Assembly: GCA_964446285.1 (NCBI GenBank)
Contig: CAYUNT010000003.1
Location: 1-64,000, forward strand
Direction: 5' to 3'
DNA: 64,000 nucleotides
From: CAYUNT01 sp964446285
GTDB lineage: Bacteria > Sumerlaeota > Sumerlaeia > SLMS01 > CAYUNT01
The notes beneath the pieces are model-generated. The model saw only the letters and a program-made list of their open reading frames with translations, was not told where the DNA came from and did not search any database. How positions within the stretch are numbered: the first letter of the stretch is position 1; every line of letters begins with the position of its first letter. The position numbers were made by a program, and so were the translations under genes. Below are positions 54,109 through 61,522 of the stretch, piece by piece.

Positions 54109-54663
54109 ATGTCCAACGCGATAGGTTTGATTGAAGTCTCGTCGATCGCGATGGGATACGCGCTCGAAGATCGAATGCTGAAAACGGCGAGTGTCGAATT
54201 GCTCGTGGCTCGCACGATCTGTTCGGGGAAATTCCTTGTGGCGATTGGGGGAGATGTCGCCGGCGTGGAGAGCAGCGTGCGCGCGGCGGTGGCCGATGCG
54301 GGCGAGGGGCTGATCAGCCAGGTTGTGATTCCGAACGTGTCGCCCGCGATCTTTCCGGCCATCAGCGGGACGGTCGAGTTGCATCCGGAGGACACCGGCG
54401 CGCTGGGGATTATCGAGACGTTTTCAGCGGTTTCGGCGGTTGAGGCGGCGGACGCGGCGGTGAAGGCGGCGAGCGTGACGCTCTTCCGGCTGCACCTGGC
54501 AATGGCGGTCGGCGGCAAGGGATTCGCGCTCGTAGCGGGCGACGTGGCGGCGTGCCGGGCGGCCGTCGAGGCGGGGGCGCAGGCGGCGAGCCAACTCGGA
54601 TTGCTCGTGAACCGCCTCGTCATCACCGGCCCCCGCCGAGAGATTTTCCGAGAATGGATATAG
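54109..54663 (+). CDS. pduT: PduT-like double-BMC-domain shell protein
   Basis: 184 residues. Two BMC domains in tandem (AIGLIEVSSIAMGYALEDRM; GALGIIETFSAVSAVEAADA) make a trimeric pseudohexamer tile. Cys38 in RTICSGKFLVAIGGDV sits at the exact position of the PduT cysteine that holds a 4Fe-4S cluster in the central pore. In Pdu microcompartments PduT partners PduS to pass electrons through the shell, and the genes here are adjacent. AAGGAG is eleven bases upstream. No hexameric BMC-H, no pentameric vertex protein and no encapsulated enzyme is found in the window. Confidence 0.93.
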   Translation: MSNAIGLIEVSSIAMGYALEDRMLKTASVELLVARTICSGKFLVAIGGDVAGVESSVRAAVADAGEGLISQVVIPNVSPAIFPAISGTVELHPEDTGALGIIETFSAVSAVEAADAAVKAASVTLFRLHLAMAVGGKGFALVAGDVAACRAAVEAGAQAASQLGLLVNRLVITGPRREIFREWI

Positions 54664-54681
54664 GAAGAAAAATGACCTCAG

Positions 54682-54736
54682 ACCACAAAGACACAAAGGC
54701 ACAAAGCGCTTCTTTGTGTCTTTGCGCCTTTGTGGT
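54682..54736. repeat. CACAAAG-type imperfect palindrome
   Basis: Arms 54682-54706 and 54712-54736 (25 nt each, 22 paired) surround a 5-nt loop. Units are CACAAAGR with an 8-bp period, and the ends are ACCACAAAG/CTTTGTGGT. The three mismatches are all transitions that keep wobble pairing. It lies 11 nt before the start of the double glycosyltransferase gene. Confidence 0.9.
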
Positions 54737-54747
54737 AAAATAATCCC

Positions 54748-57234
54748 ATGCGAATTGGCGTTCTGAGTTTTTTCCCGGCGTTCACGCCGCCCAAATCCGG
54801 CGGGGAATTGCGCCTGTATCATTTGTATTCGCGCATCGCCCGCCGCCACGACGTCGAGATTCTTTCCACCACCTATTCGCATCACCAGCGCGAGCGAATC
54901 GAGCACGCGCCGCGCCTCGTCGAGCATCGCATCCCGAAAACGTCGCGCTATGACTGGTGGCATCGGTTTCTGGATCGCGCGGGAGGATTTCGCGAGTGTT
55001 CGGCGTTTGTGGTGCAGCGATGCGCGCGGGGTCACGCGGAATTGGCCGCCGAGGCCGCGCGCCTTGTGGCGGAATGCGACGTCATTGCTCACGAATCGCC
55101 GTTTTTATTTCCATTGGCGCCGCGTCCGCGCCCGGGGCAGTTGCTAGTCTATAACTCCTACAATGTGGAAGGGCGGCTGGCGCGCGAGATGTTCCCGCGC
55201 TCGCTGCTGGGGCGATGGGCGGCGCGGCGCGTGCGCGCGATGGAACGCCGGTGCGCGCGCGCGGCCGATCTGGTGCTCGCGTGCTCGGAAGAGGATGCTG
55301 CGCAGTTTGCGGATGAATATGGCATCGATCCGCTGAAGGTGCGCCTCGCGCCAAACGGCGTCGATACGGAAACGCTCCGCCCCGCCACGCCGTCCGAGCG
55401 CGAAGCCGCGCGCCGCAAGTTGGGTCTTGGGGATTCCGCGCGCCCTGCCGTGCTGTTTTTGGGCAGTTTTCATCCGCCCAATATCGAGGCGATTGAGTTT
55501 ATTCTAGCGCAACTTGCTTCCGCGCTGCCGCAGGCGGATTTCCTTGTGGCCGGCCGCGCATGCAAGGCATTCGATGGGCGCTCTGCGGATGCGATTCCGC
55601 CCAACGTCCGCCTTCTTGGCGAGGTATCGGAACAGACGCGGCTCGATTTGCTTCGCGCCTGCGACGCCGCCGTGAATCCGATGTTCACGGGATCGGGAAC
55701 GAACCTGAAAATGCTCGATTATCTGGCGTCGGGCCTGCCTGTGGCCGCCACTCCGCGTGGGGCACGGGGGCTGGGCCTTGCGCCGGATCGCCACGCGCTG
55801 GTGTGCGAACCCCAACTGATGGCTGAAGGGCTGGCGCGGCTGCTTGGCGACCGGCCGCGCGCCGCCGCGATGGCCCGCGAGGCGCGCGCCTTCATCGAGC
55901 GACGCTACACGTGGGATGCCATCGCCGCCGATGTGGAAAACCTGATTGAAATCAAATCGCGGCGGCGTGTCGTCATCCTCAACGATTTTCCCGTGACGCC
56001 GGTGATTGGCGGCGGACAGGCGCGTCTGCTGGCGCTTGGGCGCGAACTGGCGCGCGGCGGACATGGGGTAACGTTCCTGACGCTTTCCGCGGAGGAGAAT
56101 GCGAAACGCGGGGCAAATGGCGAATCTAAAAATGGTTCGAGCGCCGCGGGCGGCGCGCGGATTCTTGGCCCAGGACTTGAGGAATTGAGGGTTCCTCGTT
56201 CGCGCGTGCAGCGCTGGGTTGACTTGTGGCTGGCGCACCGCTTGGGGGGCATAAGCGCGGACGACGCTTCGATGTGCGCGTTCGGCGGCTGGCTGACTCC
56301 GCGATTTGGGCGCGTGATGCGCCGCGAGGCCCGCCTTGCCCGCGCCGCTGTATTTTGCCACTGTTATTTGATCGCCGCGCGGCGGTTTTTGCCGGCGGGC
56401 ACGCCGGTTGTGCATGAGGCGTTCAATGTCGAAACAGATCTCAAGCGCCAGCTCTATGGCGAATCAGCGATGGGGCGCTTTCTGGCGGGGCGCGTGCGCG
56501 GCGCGGAAACGGAGGCATTGCGGCGCGCGGCGTTCACGTCGTGCGTATCCGAAGACGATGCGCAGGGATTCCGCCGCGCATTTCCCAATGTCCAGGCCGA
56601 AATTATCGTTTCTCCCAACGGCGTCGATTGCGCGGGGCTGCGCTGCCTTGCGCCCGAAGAACGCTTCGCAATCCGCCGCGCGCTGGGGTTGGGCGGGGAG
56701 CCGTTCGCGATCTTTCTCGCCAGCGGACATCCACCCAATCGCGACGCCGCGCAGTTCATTCTCGAACACGTGGCGCCCGCGCTGCCCGAGGTCACGTTCC
56801 TCATCGTCGGCCAGGTGTGCGGATGGTTTGTTTCGTATCCGTGCCCGAACAACGTCCTCATGCTCGGGATCGTGCCCGATACGGCGAAAGACGTGCTGCT
56901 GCAAATCTCCGACGTGGCGCTCAACCCAATGTTCAGCGGTTCGGGGACGAATCTGAAAATCCCCGATTCACTGGCGGCGGGGCTGCCGGTGATTTCAACG
57001 CCTGTCGGGGCGCGGGGATTCGCGCAGCTGACGGATGGCGCAGTGACCGTCTGCGAAGCGGAGCAATTCGCCGAGGCGCTGCGGAAACTGCTGGCATCGC
57101 CCGAGGAATTGCGCCAGCGTGGACTTCGCGCGCGCGAGATTGCGCTGCGGCACTTCGACTGGGGCGTGACGTTGCGCGATTTTTCCGCGCGTATGGCCCT
57201 CCTGGCCGACAGGGAAAAGATACAGGGCGAATGA
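54748..57234 (+). CDS. Tandem-fused double glycosyltransferase (two GT4-like modules)
   Basis: 828 residues, twice the normal GT4 size. Module 1 (about 1-404) starts MRIGVLSFFPAFTPPKSGGE; module 2 (about 405-828) starts RVVILNDFPVTPVIGGGQ. Each has a Rossmann donor half with VLFLGSFHPPNIEAIEF or IFLASGHPPNRDAAQF. Both carry MF(T/S)GSGTNLK, the region that corresponds to the nucleotide-sugar loop, followed by GLPV. The repeat of the same order of motifs shows an internal duplication followed by divergence. Both modules look intact. The donor and acceptor sugars are unknown. No ribosome-binding site is evident because a palindrome abuts the start. An epimerase gene lies downstream. Confidence 0.85.
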   Translation: MRIGVLSFFPAFTPPKSGGELRLYHLYSRIARRHDVEILSTTYSHHQRERIEHAPRLVEHRIPKTSRYDWWHRFLDRAGGFRECSAFVVQRCARGHAELAAEAARLVAECDVIAHESPFLFPLAPRPRPGQLLVYNSYNVEGRLAREMFPRSLLGRWAARRVRAMERRCARAADLVLACSEEDAAQFADEYGIDPLKVRLAPNGVDTETLRPATPSEREAARRKLGLGDSARPAVLFLGSFHPPNIEAIEFILAQLASALPQADFLVAGRACKAFDGRSADAIPPNVRLLGEVSEQTRLDLLRACDAAVNPMFTGSGTNLKMLDYLASGLPVAATPRGARGLGLAPDRHALVCEPQLMAEGLARLLGDRPRAAAMAREARAFIERRYTWDAIAADVENLIEIKSRRRVVILNDFPVTPVIGGGQARLLALGRELARGGHGVTFLTLSAEENAKRGANGESKNGSSAAGGARILGPGLEELRVPRSRVQRWVDLWLAHRLGGISADDASMCAFGGWLTPRFGRVMRREARLARAAVFCHCYLIAARRFLPAGTPVVHEAFNVETDLKRQLYGESAMGRFLAGRVRGAETEALRRAAFTSCVSEDDAQGFRRAFPNVQAEIIVSPNGVDCAGLRCLAPEERFAIRRALGLGGEPFAIFLASGHPPNRDAAQFILEHVAPALPEVTFLIVGQVCGWFVSYPCPNNVLMLGIVPDTAKDVLLQISDVALNPMFSGSGTNLKIPDSLAAGLPVISTPVGARGFAQLTDGAVTVCEAEQFAEALRKLLASPEELRQRGLRAREIALRHFDWGVTLRDFSARMALLADREKIQGE

Positions 57235-57267
57235 AAGATAGCGATGATTTCAAAGAAGGAATTATTT

Positions 57268-57393
57268 ACCACGAAAAACACGAAAATGACGAAAAGAAAG
57301 AGAGTTTCCATTCGGTTCCTGTTTCACCCTTCGGGCAAAACAGGAACCGAATGGGAATCCGCTTGTTTCGTTCCTTATCGGATTTTTCGTGGT
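57268..57393. repeat. Nested composite palindrome, ACCACGAAA ends
   Basis: The outer arms ACCACGAAAAA (57268-57278) and TTTTTCGTGGT (57383-57393) are perfect. Inside, a 17-bp perfect stem CCATTCGGTTCCTGTTT / AAACAGGAACCGAATGG (57308-57324 and 57338-57354) surrounds a 13-nt loop. The whole ends about 48 nt before the epimerase start. Confidence 0.95.
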
Positions 57394-57441
57394 TATATCT
57401 ATCCCTGACATGCCAATTCCAGTGAGCGGAGAATGTGAATT

Positions 57442-58431
57442 GTGATTAGCGCGCTTATTACCGGCGGGGCGGGATTCATCGGTTCGCATCTGGCGGAATT
57501 CCTCCACGGGCGCGGCTGGGAGGTGTCGATCCTCGACGACCTCTCGACCGGCTCGATTCGCAATATCGAGCACCTGAAGGGCCGCGCGCGGTTCCGATAC
57601 ACCATCGGTTCAATTATGGACTCGGGACTGCTGGCCGAGGAAATCGACCGCGCGGAGGTGGTTTTCCACTTGGCGGCGGCCGTCGGCGTGCGGCTCATCG
57701 TCGAAGACCCGGTGCGCACGATCGAAACGAACATCCGCGGAACGGAAAACGTGCTCGAGTTCGCGGGCCGCAAGCAAAAGCGCCTCCTCATCACCTCGAC
57801 GAGCGAAGTCTATGGCAAAAGCGCGCATGTGCCATTCCGCGAAGAAGACGACCTGGTTTTCGGGGCTACCACACGCCCGCGCTGGGCCTATGCGTGCTCG
57901 AAGGCAATCGACGAATTTCTTGCTCTGGCCTATCATAAACAGCTGGGTCTGCCAGTGACGATCGCGCGGTTGTTCAATACGGTCGGGCCGCGCCAGACGG
58001 GCCGATACGGCATGGTGATTCCGCGGTTTGTCGAGCAGGCGCTGGCGGGCAAGCCGATTTCCGTTTATGGCGACGGGTCGCAGACGCGGGCGTTTTGCCA
58101 CGTGGCGGATGTGGTTGGCGCGCTGACCGCGCTCGTCGAAGAACCCCGCTCGATCGGCGCTATTTTCAACGTCGGATCCGGGCACGAGATTAGTGTTCTT
58201 GAACTGGCGCGCACCATCATCCGCATTACCGGCTCGAAGTCGGAAATCCGCCTGATCCCCTTCGAGGAAGCCTACGGGCCGGATTTCGAAGACATGCAGC
58301 GGCGCGTGCCGGACACCTCGCGCATCCGCGACCTGATCGGGTTCACGCCGAAGAAAACGCTCGAAGACATCATTCGCGATGTGGCGGAGCAGCAACAGCG
58401 AGGCGCCAGGGAAAGTGGCGGCAATAATTAG
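57442..58431 (+). CDS. NAD-dependent nucleotide-sugar epimerase/dehydratase
   Basis: 329 residues from a GTG at 57442. An extended short-chain dehydrogenase. ALITGGAGFIGSHLAEFL binds NAD, STSEVYG supplies the Ser/Thr, and YACSKAIDE supplies the Tyr-x3-Lys. NTVGPRQTGRYGMVIPRF and VYGDGSQTRAFCHVADVV are characteristic of the UDP-glucose 4-epimerase/UDP-glucuronate decarboxylase branch; the exact reaction is not certain. GGAGA lies about ten bases upstream. It could supply nucleotide sugars to the glycosyltransferases nearby. Confidence 0.9.
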   Translation: MISALITGGAGFIGSHLAEFLHGRGWEVSILDDLSTGSIRNIEHLKGRARFRYTIGSIMDSGLLAEEIDRAEVVFHLAAAVGVRLIVEDPVRTIETNIRGTENVLEFAGRKQKRLLITSTSEVYGKSAHVPFREEDDLVFGATTRPRWAYACSKAIDEFLALAYHKQLGLPVTIARLFNTVGPRQTGRYGMVIPRFVEQALAGKPISVYGDGSQTRAFCHVADVVGALTALVEEPRSIGAIFNVGSGHEISVLELARTIIRITGSKSEIRLIPFEEAYGPDFEDMQRRVPDTSRIRDLIGFTPKKTLEDIIRDVAEQQQRGARESGGNN

Positions 58432-58454
58432 GCGCGGCAAAGGAAACTGAGGAA

Positions 58455-59084
58455 ATGCCCAAACCGGACGCGAAAAAAATCGCCGAATTGCAGATGGCTT
58501 ATGTGGAACGCTGGCATGTGCGCCCCGATTCCGGGCGGCCCGATGCCAATCTCCCAAATGAGGAAGAGGGATTTGCGGGCATCGTGCTCGATCAGAGCCG
58601 GTTCAATTACCTTCTTTGGCATGAGGAAGATGAGGCGCGGCGCACGGATGTGGACGACGCGGTGATTGCGCGGGTGAAGCGCGCCATCGACCGCTATAAC
58701 CAGCAGCGCAATGACGCGATCGAACGCATCGACGAGGCGCTTTTGGAAATGCTTTCCGCGGAAGGTGCTGCTCCCGCCGCCTCGAATGCTTTGCTCAATA
58801 CGGAAACCCCGGGAAGCGCGTTCGACCGCCTTTCAATTGCCGCGCTGAAGATTTATCATGTGCGCGAACAGGTCATGCGCAGCGACGCGGACGAGGCCCA
58901 CCGCCAGCGCGCGCGCGAACGACTGGCCCGTCTCGAAGAGCAGCGCGCCGACCTTATCGCCGCGCTCGATCAGTTGCTTGCAGACATCTTTGCCGGGCGA
59001 AAGCGCCTGAAGGTCTATCGGCAATTCAAGATGTATAACGATCCCAAATGGAATCCGGCTTTGTATAAATCCCAAAGCCGATAG
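58455..59084 (+). CDS. DUF4254-family protein
   Basis: 209 residues, preceded by GAGGAA. The protein is helical and highly charged, with conserved features FNYLLWHEEDEARRTD, VKRAIDRYNQQRNDAIERID, LLNTETPGSAFDRLSIAALK and VYRQFKMYNDPKWNP. These match the DUF4254 pattern known from several Gram-negative phyla. The function is unknown. It starts 23 nt after the epimerase gene, so the two are likely cotranscribed, and it is often found with glycan genes. Confidence 0.88.
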   Translation: MPKPDAKKIAELQMAYVERWHVRPDSGRPDANLPNEEEGFAGIVLDQSRFNYLLWHEEDEARRTDVDDAVIARVKRAIDRYNQQRNDAIERIDEALLEMLSAEGAAPAASNALLNTETPGSAFDRLSIAALKIYHVREQVMRSDADEAHRQRARERLARLEEQRADLIAALDQLLADIFAGRKRLKVYRQFKMYNDPKWNPALYKSQSR

Positions 59085-59092
59085 TGGCTGCA

Positions 59093-59183
59093 GGGAGCCG
59101 CCAGCAGGCGCGGGGGACGAGGTTCATTTATGTCGCGATCCAATGCAGCCTTAAGGAGCCGCCCGCAGGCGTGGGGGACGAGG
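59093..59183. repeat. 28-bp direct repeat pair
   Basis: GGAGCCGCC(A/C)GCAGGCG then (C/T)GGGGGACGAGG occurs twice (59094-59121 and 59156-59183), 62 bp apart, downstream of the DUF4254 gene. Confidence 0.85.
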
Positions 59184-59206
59184 GCAAGCGCGGAGAAAGA
59201 GAAAAG

Positions 59207-59236
59207 GCGCGAGTGCGGAGCCTCGCGATCCCAGCG
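59207..59236. repeat. Single GCGATCCCAG-type unit
   Basis: One copy of the 27-bp arm seen at 28743 and 27278 (CGCGAGTGCGGAGCCTCGCG then ATCCCAG) lies in the same short intergenic region. Confidence 0.85.
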
Positions 59237-59260
59237 AGTTTCCTGCCGGATAAAAGCAAA

Positions 59261-59304
59261 CGGCTGGCGCAATCCTGATTGGATGGAATGAATTGCGCCA
59301 GCCG
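59261..59304. terminator. 13-bp perfect inverted repeat between convergent genes
   Basis: CGGCTGGCGCAAT (59261-59273) and ATTGCGCCAGCCG (59292-59304) are exact reverse complements with an 18-nt loop. The position between convergent genes suits a bidirectional terminator, but no T-run follows. Confidence 0.5.
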
Positions 59305-59374
59305 CAATGATCTTGGCTGGGTTATTTGAAAGAGAAGCGAGATTGCCTCGCGCCCGCTGCGCGAAATCAGGAGC

Positions 59375-59797
59375 CTATTCCTTCTTAGCTTCCTTGGAAT
59401 CGTCCTTTTTTACTTCTTTCTGTTCTTCTTTTTTCATTTCCGGCTTTGCTTCGGCCGTAGATTCCTCTTTCGCAGGTTCGACCTTGGCTGGGGCGGCTTC
59501 CGAAGTGCGTCCCGGTTTGCCATTGCCGTGGACATACTCAAAATAAACATCGCTGGCGCCAGCTTCGTGTCCGCAAAGCACATCCAGCTTCGGCTGGGAT
59601 ACCACATAGTGGATCGGGCGCATGACGACATATTCCAGCGCCATGCCGACGGGATGCACAATATAAGCCACGATCCGCAGGGGATGATCCGTGGAAGTGC
59701 CGCGTCTGTAGTCATGCGCGCGCGCCTGGGGAGCAAACGCGCAGAACGCAACTGCCAGAAGGAGAATTCCTATCGCCGCGAACGTTTTGTTTTTCAT
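59375..59797 (-). CDS. Small secreted protein with Lys/Glu-rich tail
   Basis: 140 residues. A signal peptide (hydrophobic residues 8-25, ending ARA) is followed by a 60-residue core, DHPLRIVAYIVHPVGMALEY and VVMRPIHYVVSQPKLDVLCG, that contains one cysteine. The last 50 residues are Lys/Glu/Ala repeats that should be disordered or helical. AGGAG nine bases upstream supports the start. The family is not recognised; it is presumably periplasmic. Confidence 0.7.
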   Translation of the reverse strand: MKNKTFAAIGILLLAVAFCAFAPQARAHDYRRGTSTDHPLRIVAYIVHPVGMALEYVVMRPIHYVVSQPKLDVLCGHEAGASDVYFEYVHGNGKPGRTSEAAPAKVEPAKEESTAEAKPEMKKEEQKEVKKDDSKEAKKE

Positions 59798-59862
59798 TGT
59801 GCCTGCTCCTAAAAAATCAAATCGGGGTTAGCTTCAACATGAGCCGCATTGGGAGTCAACGC

Positions 59863-61047
59863 CTAATTCTTGCGCGGCGGCTGGGCGACCGGCGGCGGGA
59901 AGAAGGGAATGCGCAGCGCGCGTTCGCGTTCAGCCACCCATTGCGCGCTGCTTCCCAGCCCCGCGGCGCTTGCGGGCGGCCATTCGGCGGCTCGCGAAGG
60001 CTCTTCGGACAGATAGCGCGAATAGCAGCGCCCGGCCGATTCAGGATCGCCCTGGATTTCATATAACACGCCCAGCGCCGGAAGGGCCTGATGCGACTCA
60101 GGGGTATCTGGATGCTGGCGCGTGAGGCGTTCGAACGACTCAGTCGCAATGCCCAGGCGCCGGGCTTCCAGGGCGCAACGGCCCCGGAGCAGCAACCACG
60201 ACGCTCCGAGCGCGAGCGGCGGGGCGGATGGCTGAGGGGGCTGAGATGCCTCGGGCGCACGGGGGGAGGTCTTGGATGGGGCTTCCTGTCCTGCTTCTTT
60301 TTCCGCCGCCAGCATGGCATCGAGAGCGCGTGCGGATTGCCCGGCGTCCAGCCACAGCGCGGCGCGCGCCTCGGCGAAGGCCAGTTTCAGCCCTGGTTCG
60401 GCGGCAAGGCGCAGGAAGGGCGACATCCGCCCAATAAGGCGTTCGCCATCGGCCAGGCGTTTTTGCGCCCGCGCCCGCCCGGCGCGTTCGAGGATCAGGG
60501 TGCAAGCCTCGCGGGCCATAGCGGCGTCTGGCGCGCCGGAATCCGCCAGGCGCTGGAGGGCCACTTCCGCCTCGCGGTCGTCTGGGGCGATGGCGGCGAG
60601 CATCAAGAGGGCGCGCGCCGCCTCGGGATCGCCCGCCGGACGGCGCGATACCACATCACGCAAAATGGCGCGTGACTCTTCGGCGTTGCCGCGCTCGCGC
60701 GCCTGGGCGGCATCGAGCAAGAGCATTCGCGCCCCAGCGGCGCTGAGCGGACGGCTCGAACCGCTCGATGGCGATGCGGCGGCGGAAGAGGCAGGGTCTG
60801 CGGAGGCCGGCGGCATGGAAGCGCGATTTTCCTGCGGCGCGCCGGACGAAGGTGCCAGCAATGGCACGGCGCTCGTAAAAAGGTCGTCGATGGAAACGGC
60901 TGAAACTGCCTGCGTTCGCGCCGACGGAGTTTGGGCAGATTGATTTTGCCCCGCCGCCCATCCAAGGCTCTCCGGGGCCGCCAGCAGGCAGGCCAGCGCC
61001 GCGATCCATATCATCCTTCTCATCATCTTCATCTTTGCCATACTCAT
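59863..61047 (-). CDS. Secreted repeat-containing protein (TPR-like)
   Basis: 394 residues with a signal peptide (IWIAALACLLAAPESLGWA). An Ala/Ser/Pro-rich region (35-105) is followed by helical repeats rich in Ala, Arg and Leu (ARMLLLDAAQARERGNAEES, EAARALLMLAAIAPDDREAE, RCALEARRLGIATESFERLT), as in tetratricopeptide-type protein-binding modules. A second low-complexity linker sits near 250-280. The function is unknown; an envelope scaffold role is only a guess. Confidence 0.65.
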   Translation of the reverse strand: MSMAKMKMMRRMIWIAALACLLAAPESLGWAAGQNQSAQTPSARTQAVSAVSIDDLFTSAVPLLAPSSGAPQENRASMPPASADPASSAAASPSSGSSRPLSAAGARMLLLDAAQARERGNAEESRAILRDVVSRRPAGDPEAARALLMLAAIAPDDREAEVALQRLADSGAPDAAMAREACTLILERAGRARAQKRLADGERLIGRMSPFLRLAAEPGLKLAFAEARAALWLDAGQSARALDAMLAAEKEAGQEAPSKTSPRAPEASQPPQPSAPPLALGASWLLLRGRCALEARRLGIATESFERLTRQHPDTPESHQALPALGVLYEIQGDPESAGRCYSRYLSEEPSRAAEWPPASAAGLGSSAQWVAERERALRIPFFPPPVAQPPRKN

Positions 61048-61059
61048 CCCCGCAACGCG

Positions 61060-61491
61060 TTATTGCCTTGGCTTGAGGTCATCGGGCGGCAGGCCGAGCA
61101 TGGCGCGCCAGCCCGCGCAAAAATCGGCGATTTCCGGCGCGCGCCAGGAATAAGGAAAATCGCGGCATTGGCGCGGTTTGGCCTCGTGGGCGCGGCAGCG
61201 GAGACCGGCATCCAGGAAAATGCACGATTTGGCCGCGTCGCGCTGGTCTTTCAGAACGCGGTATCCGGCGTCGTCAAGGGTGGCGTATTCCTCAATGAAC
61301 TGCGCCTCATCGAGTCCGAAAAACGCCGCCAGCCGCCGGATGTCTTCCGGATCGAGCCAGACATGGCCATCGCCCTGGCAGCAATGCCCGCACCCAAGGC
61401 AGGTGAATCGCCTGCGGATTTCATCGCGCGAGGGAATCACGGGGGGCTTCGGAGAAGAAGATGCAGGCGGGGGAGAAGTTGTTTTTTGCAT
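61060..61491 (-). CDS. YkgJ-family cysteine-cluster protein
   Basis: 143 residues. The cysteines occur in the expected arrangement: FTCLGCGHCCQGDG near the N-terminus and SCIFLDAGLRCRAHEAKPRQ then CRDFPYSW in the C-terminal half. Members probably bind zinc or an Fe-S cluster; the role is unproven. The start has no clear ribosome-binding site. It lies between the secreted repeat protein and the GH20-like lipoprotein, all on the minus strand. Confidence 0.88.
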   Translation of the reverse strand: MQKTTSPPPASSSPKPPVIPSRDEIRRRFTCLGCGHCCQGDGHVWLDPEDIRRLAAFFGLDEAQFIEEYATLDDAGYRVLKDQRDAAKSCIFLDAGLRCRAHEAKPRQCRDFPYSWRAPEIADFCAGWRAMLGLPPDDLKPRQ

Positions 61492-61522
61492 AAGAGGGGC
61501 TGATGGGAAAAAGTATTTTCAG

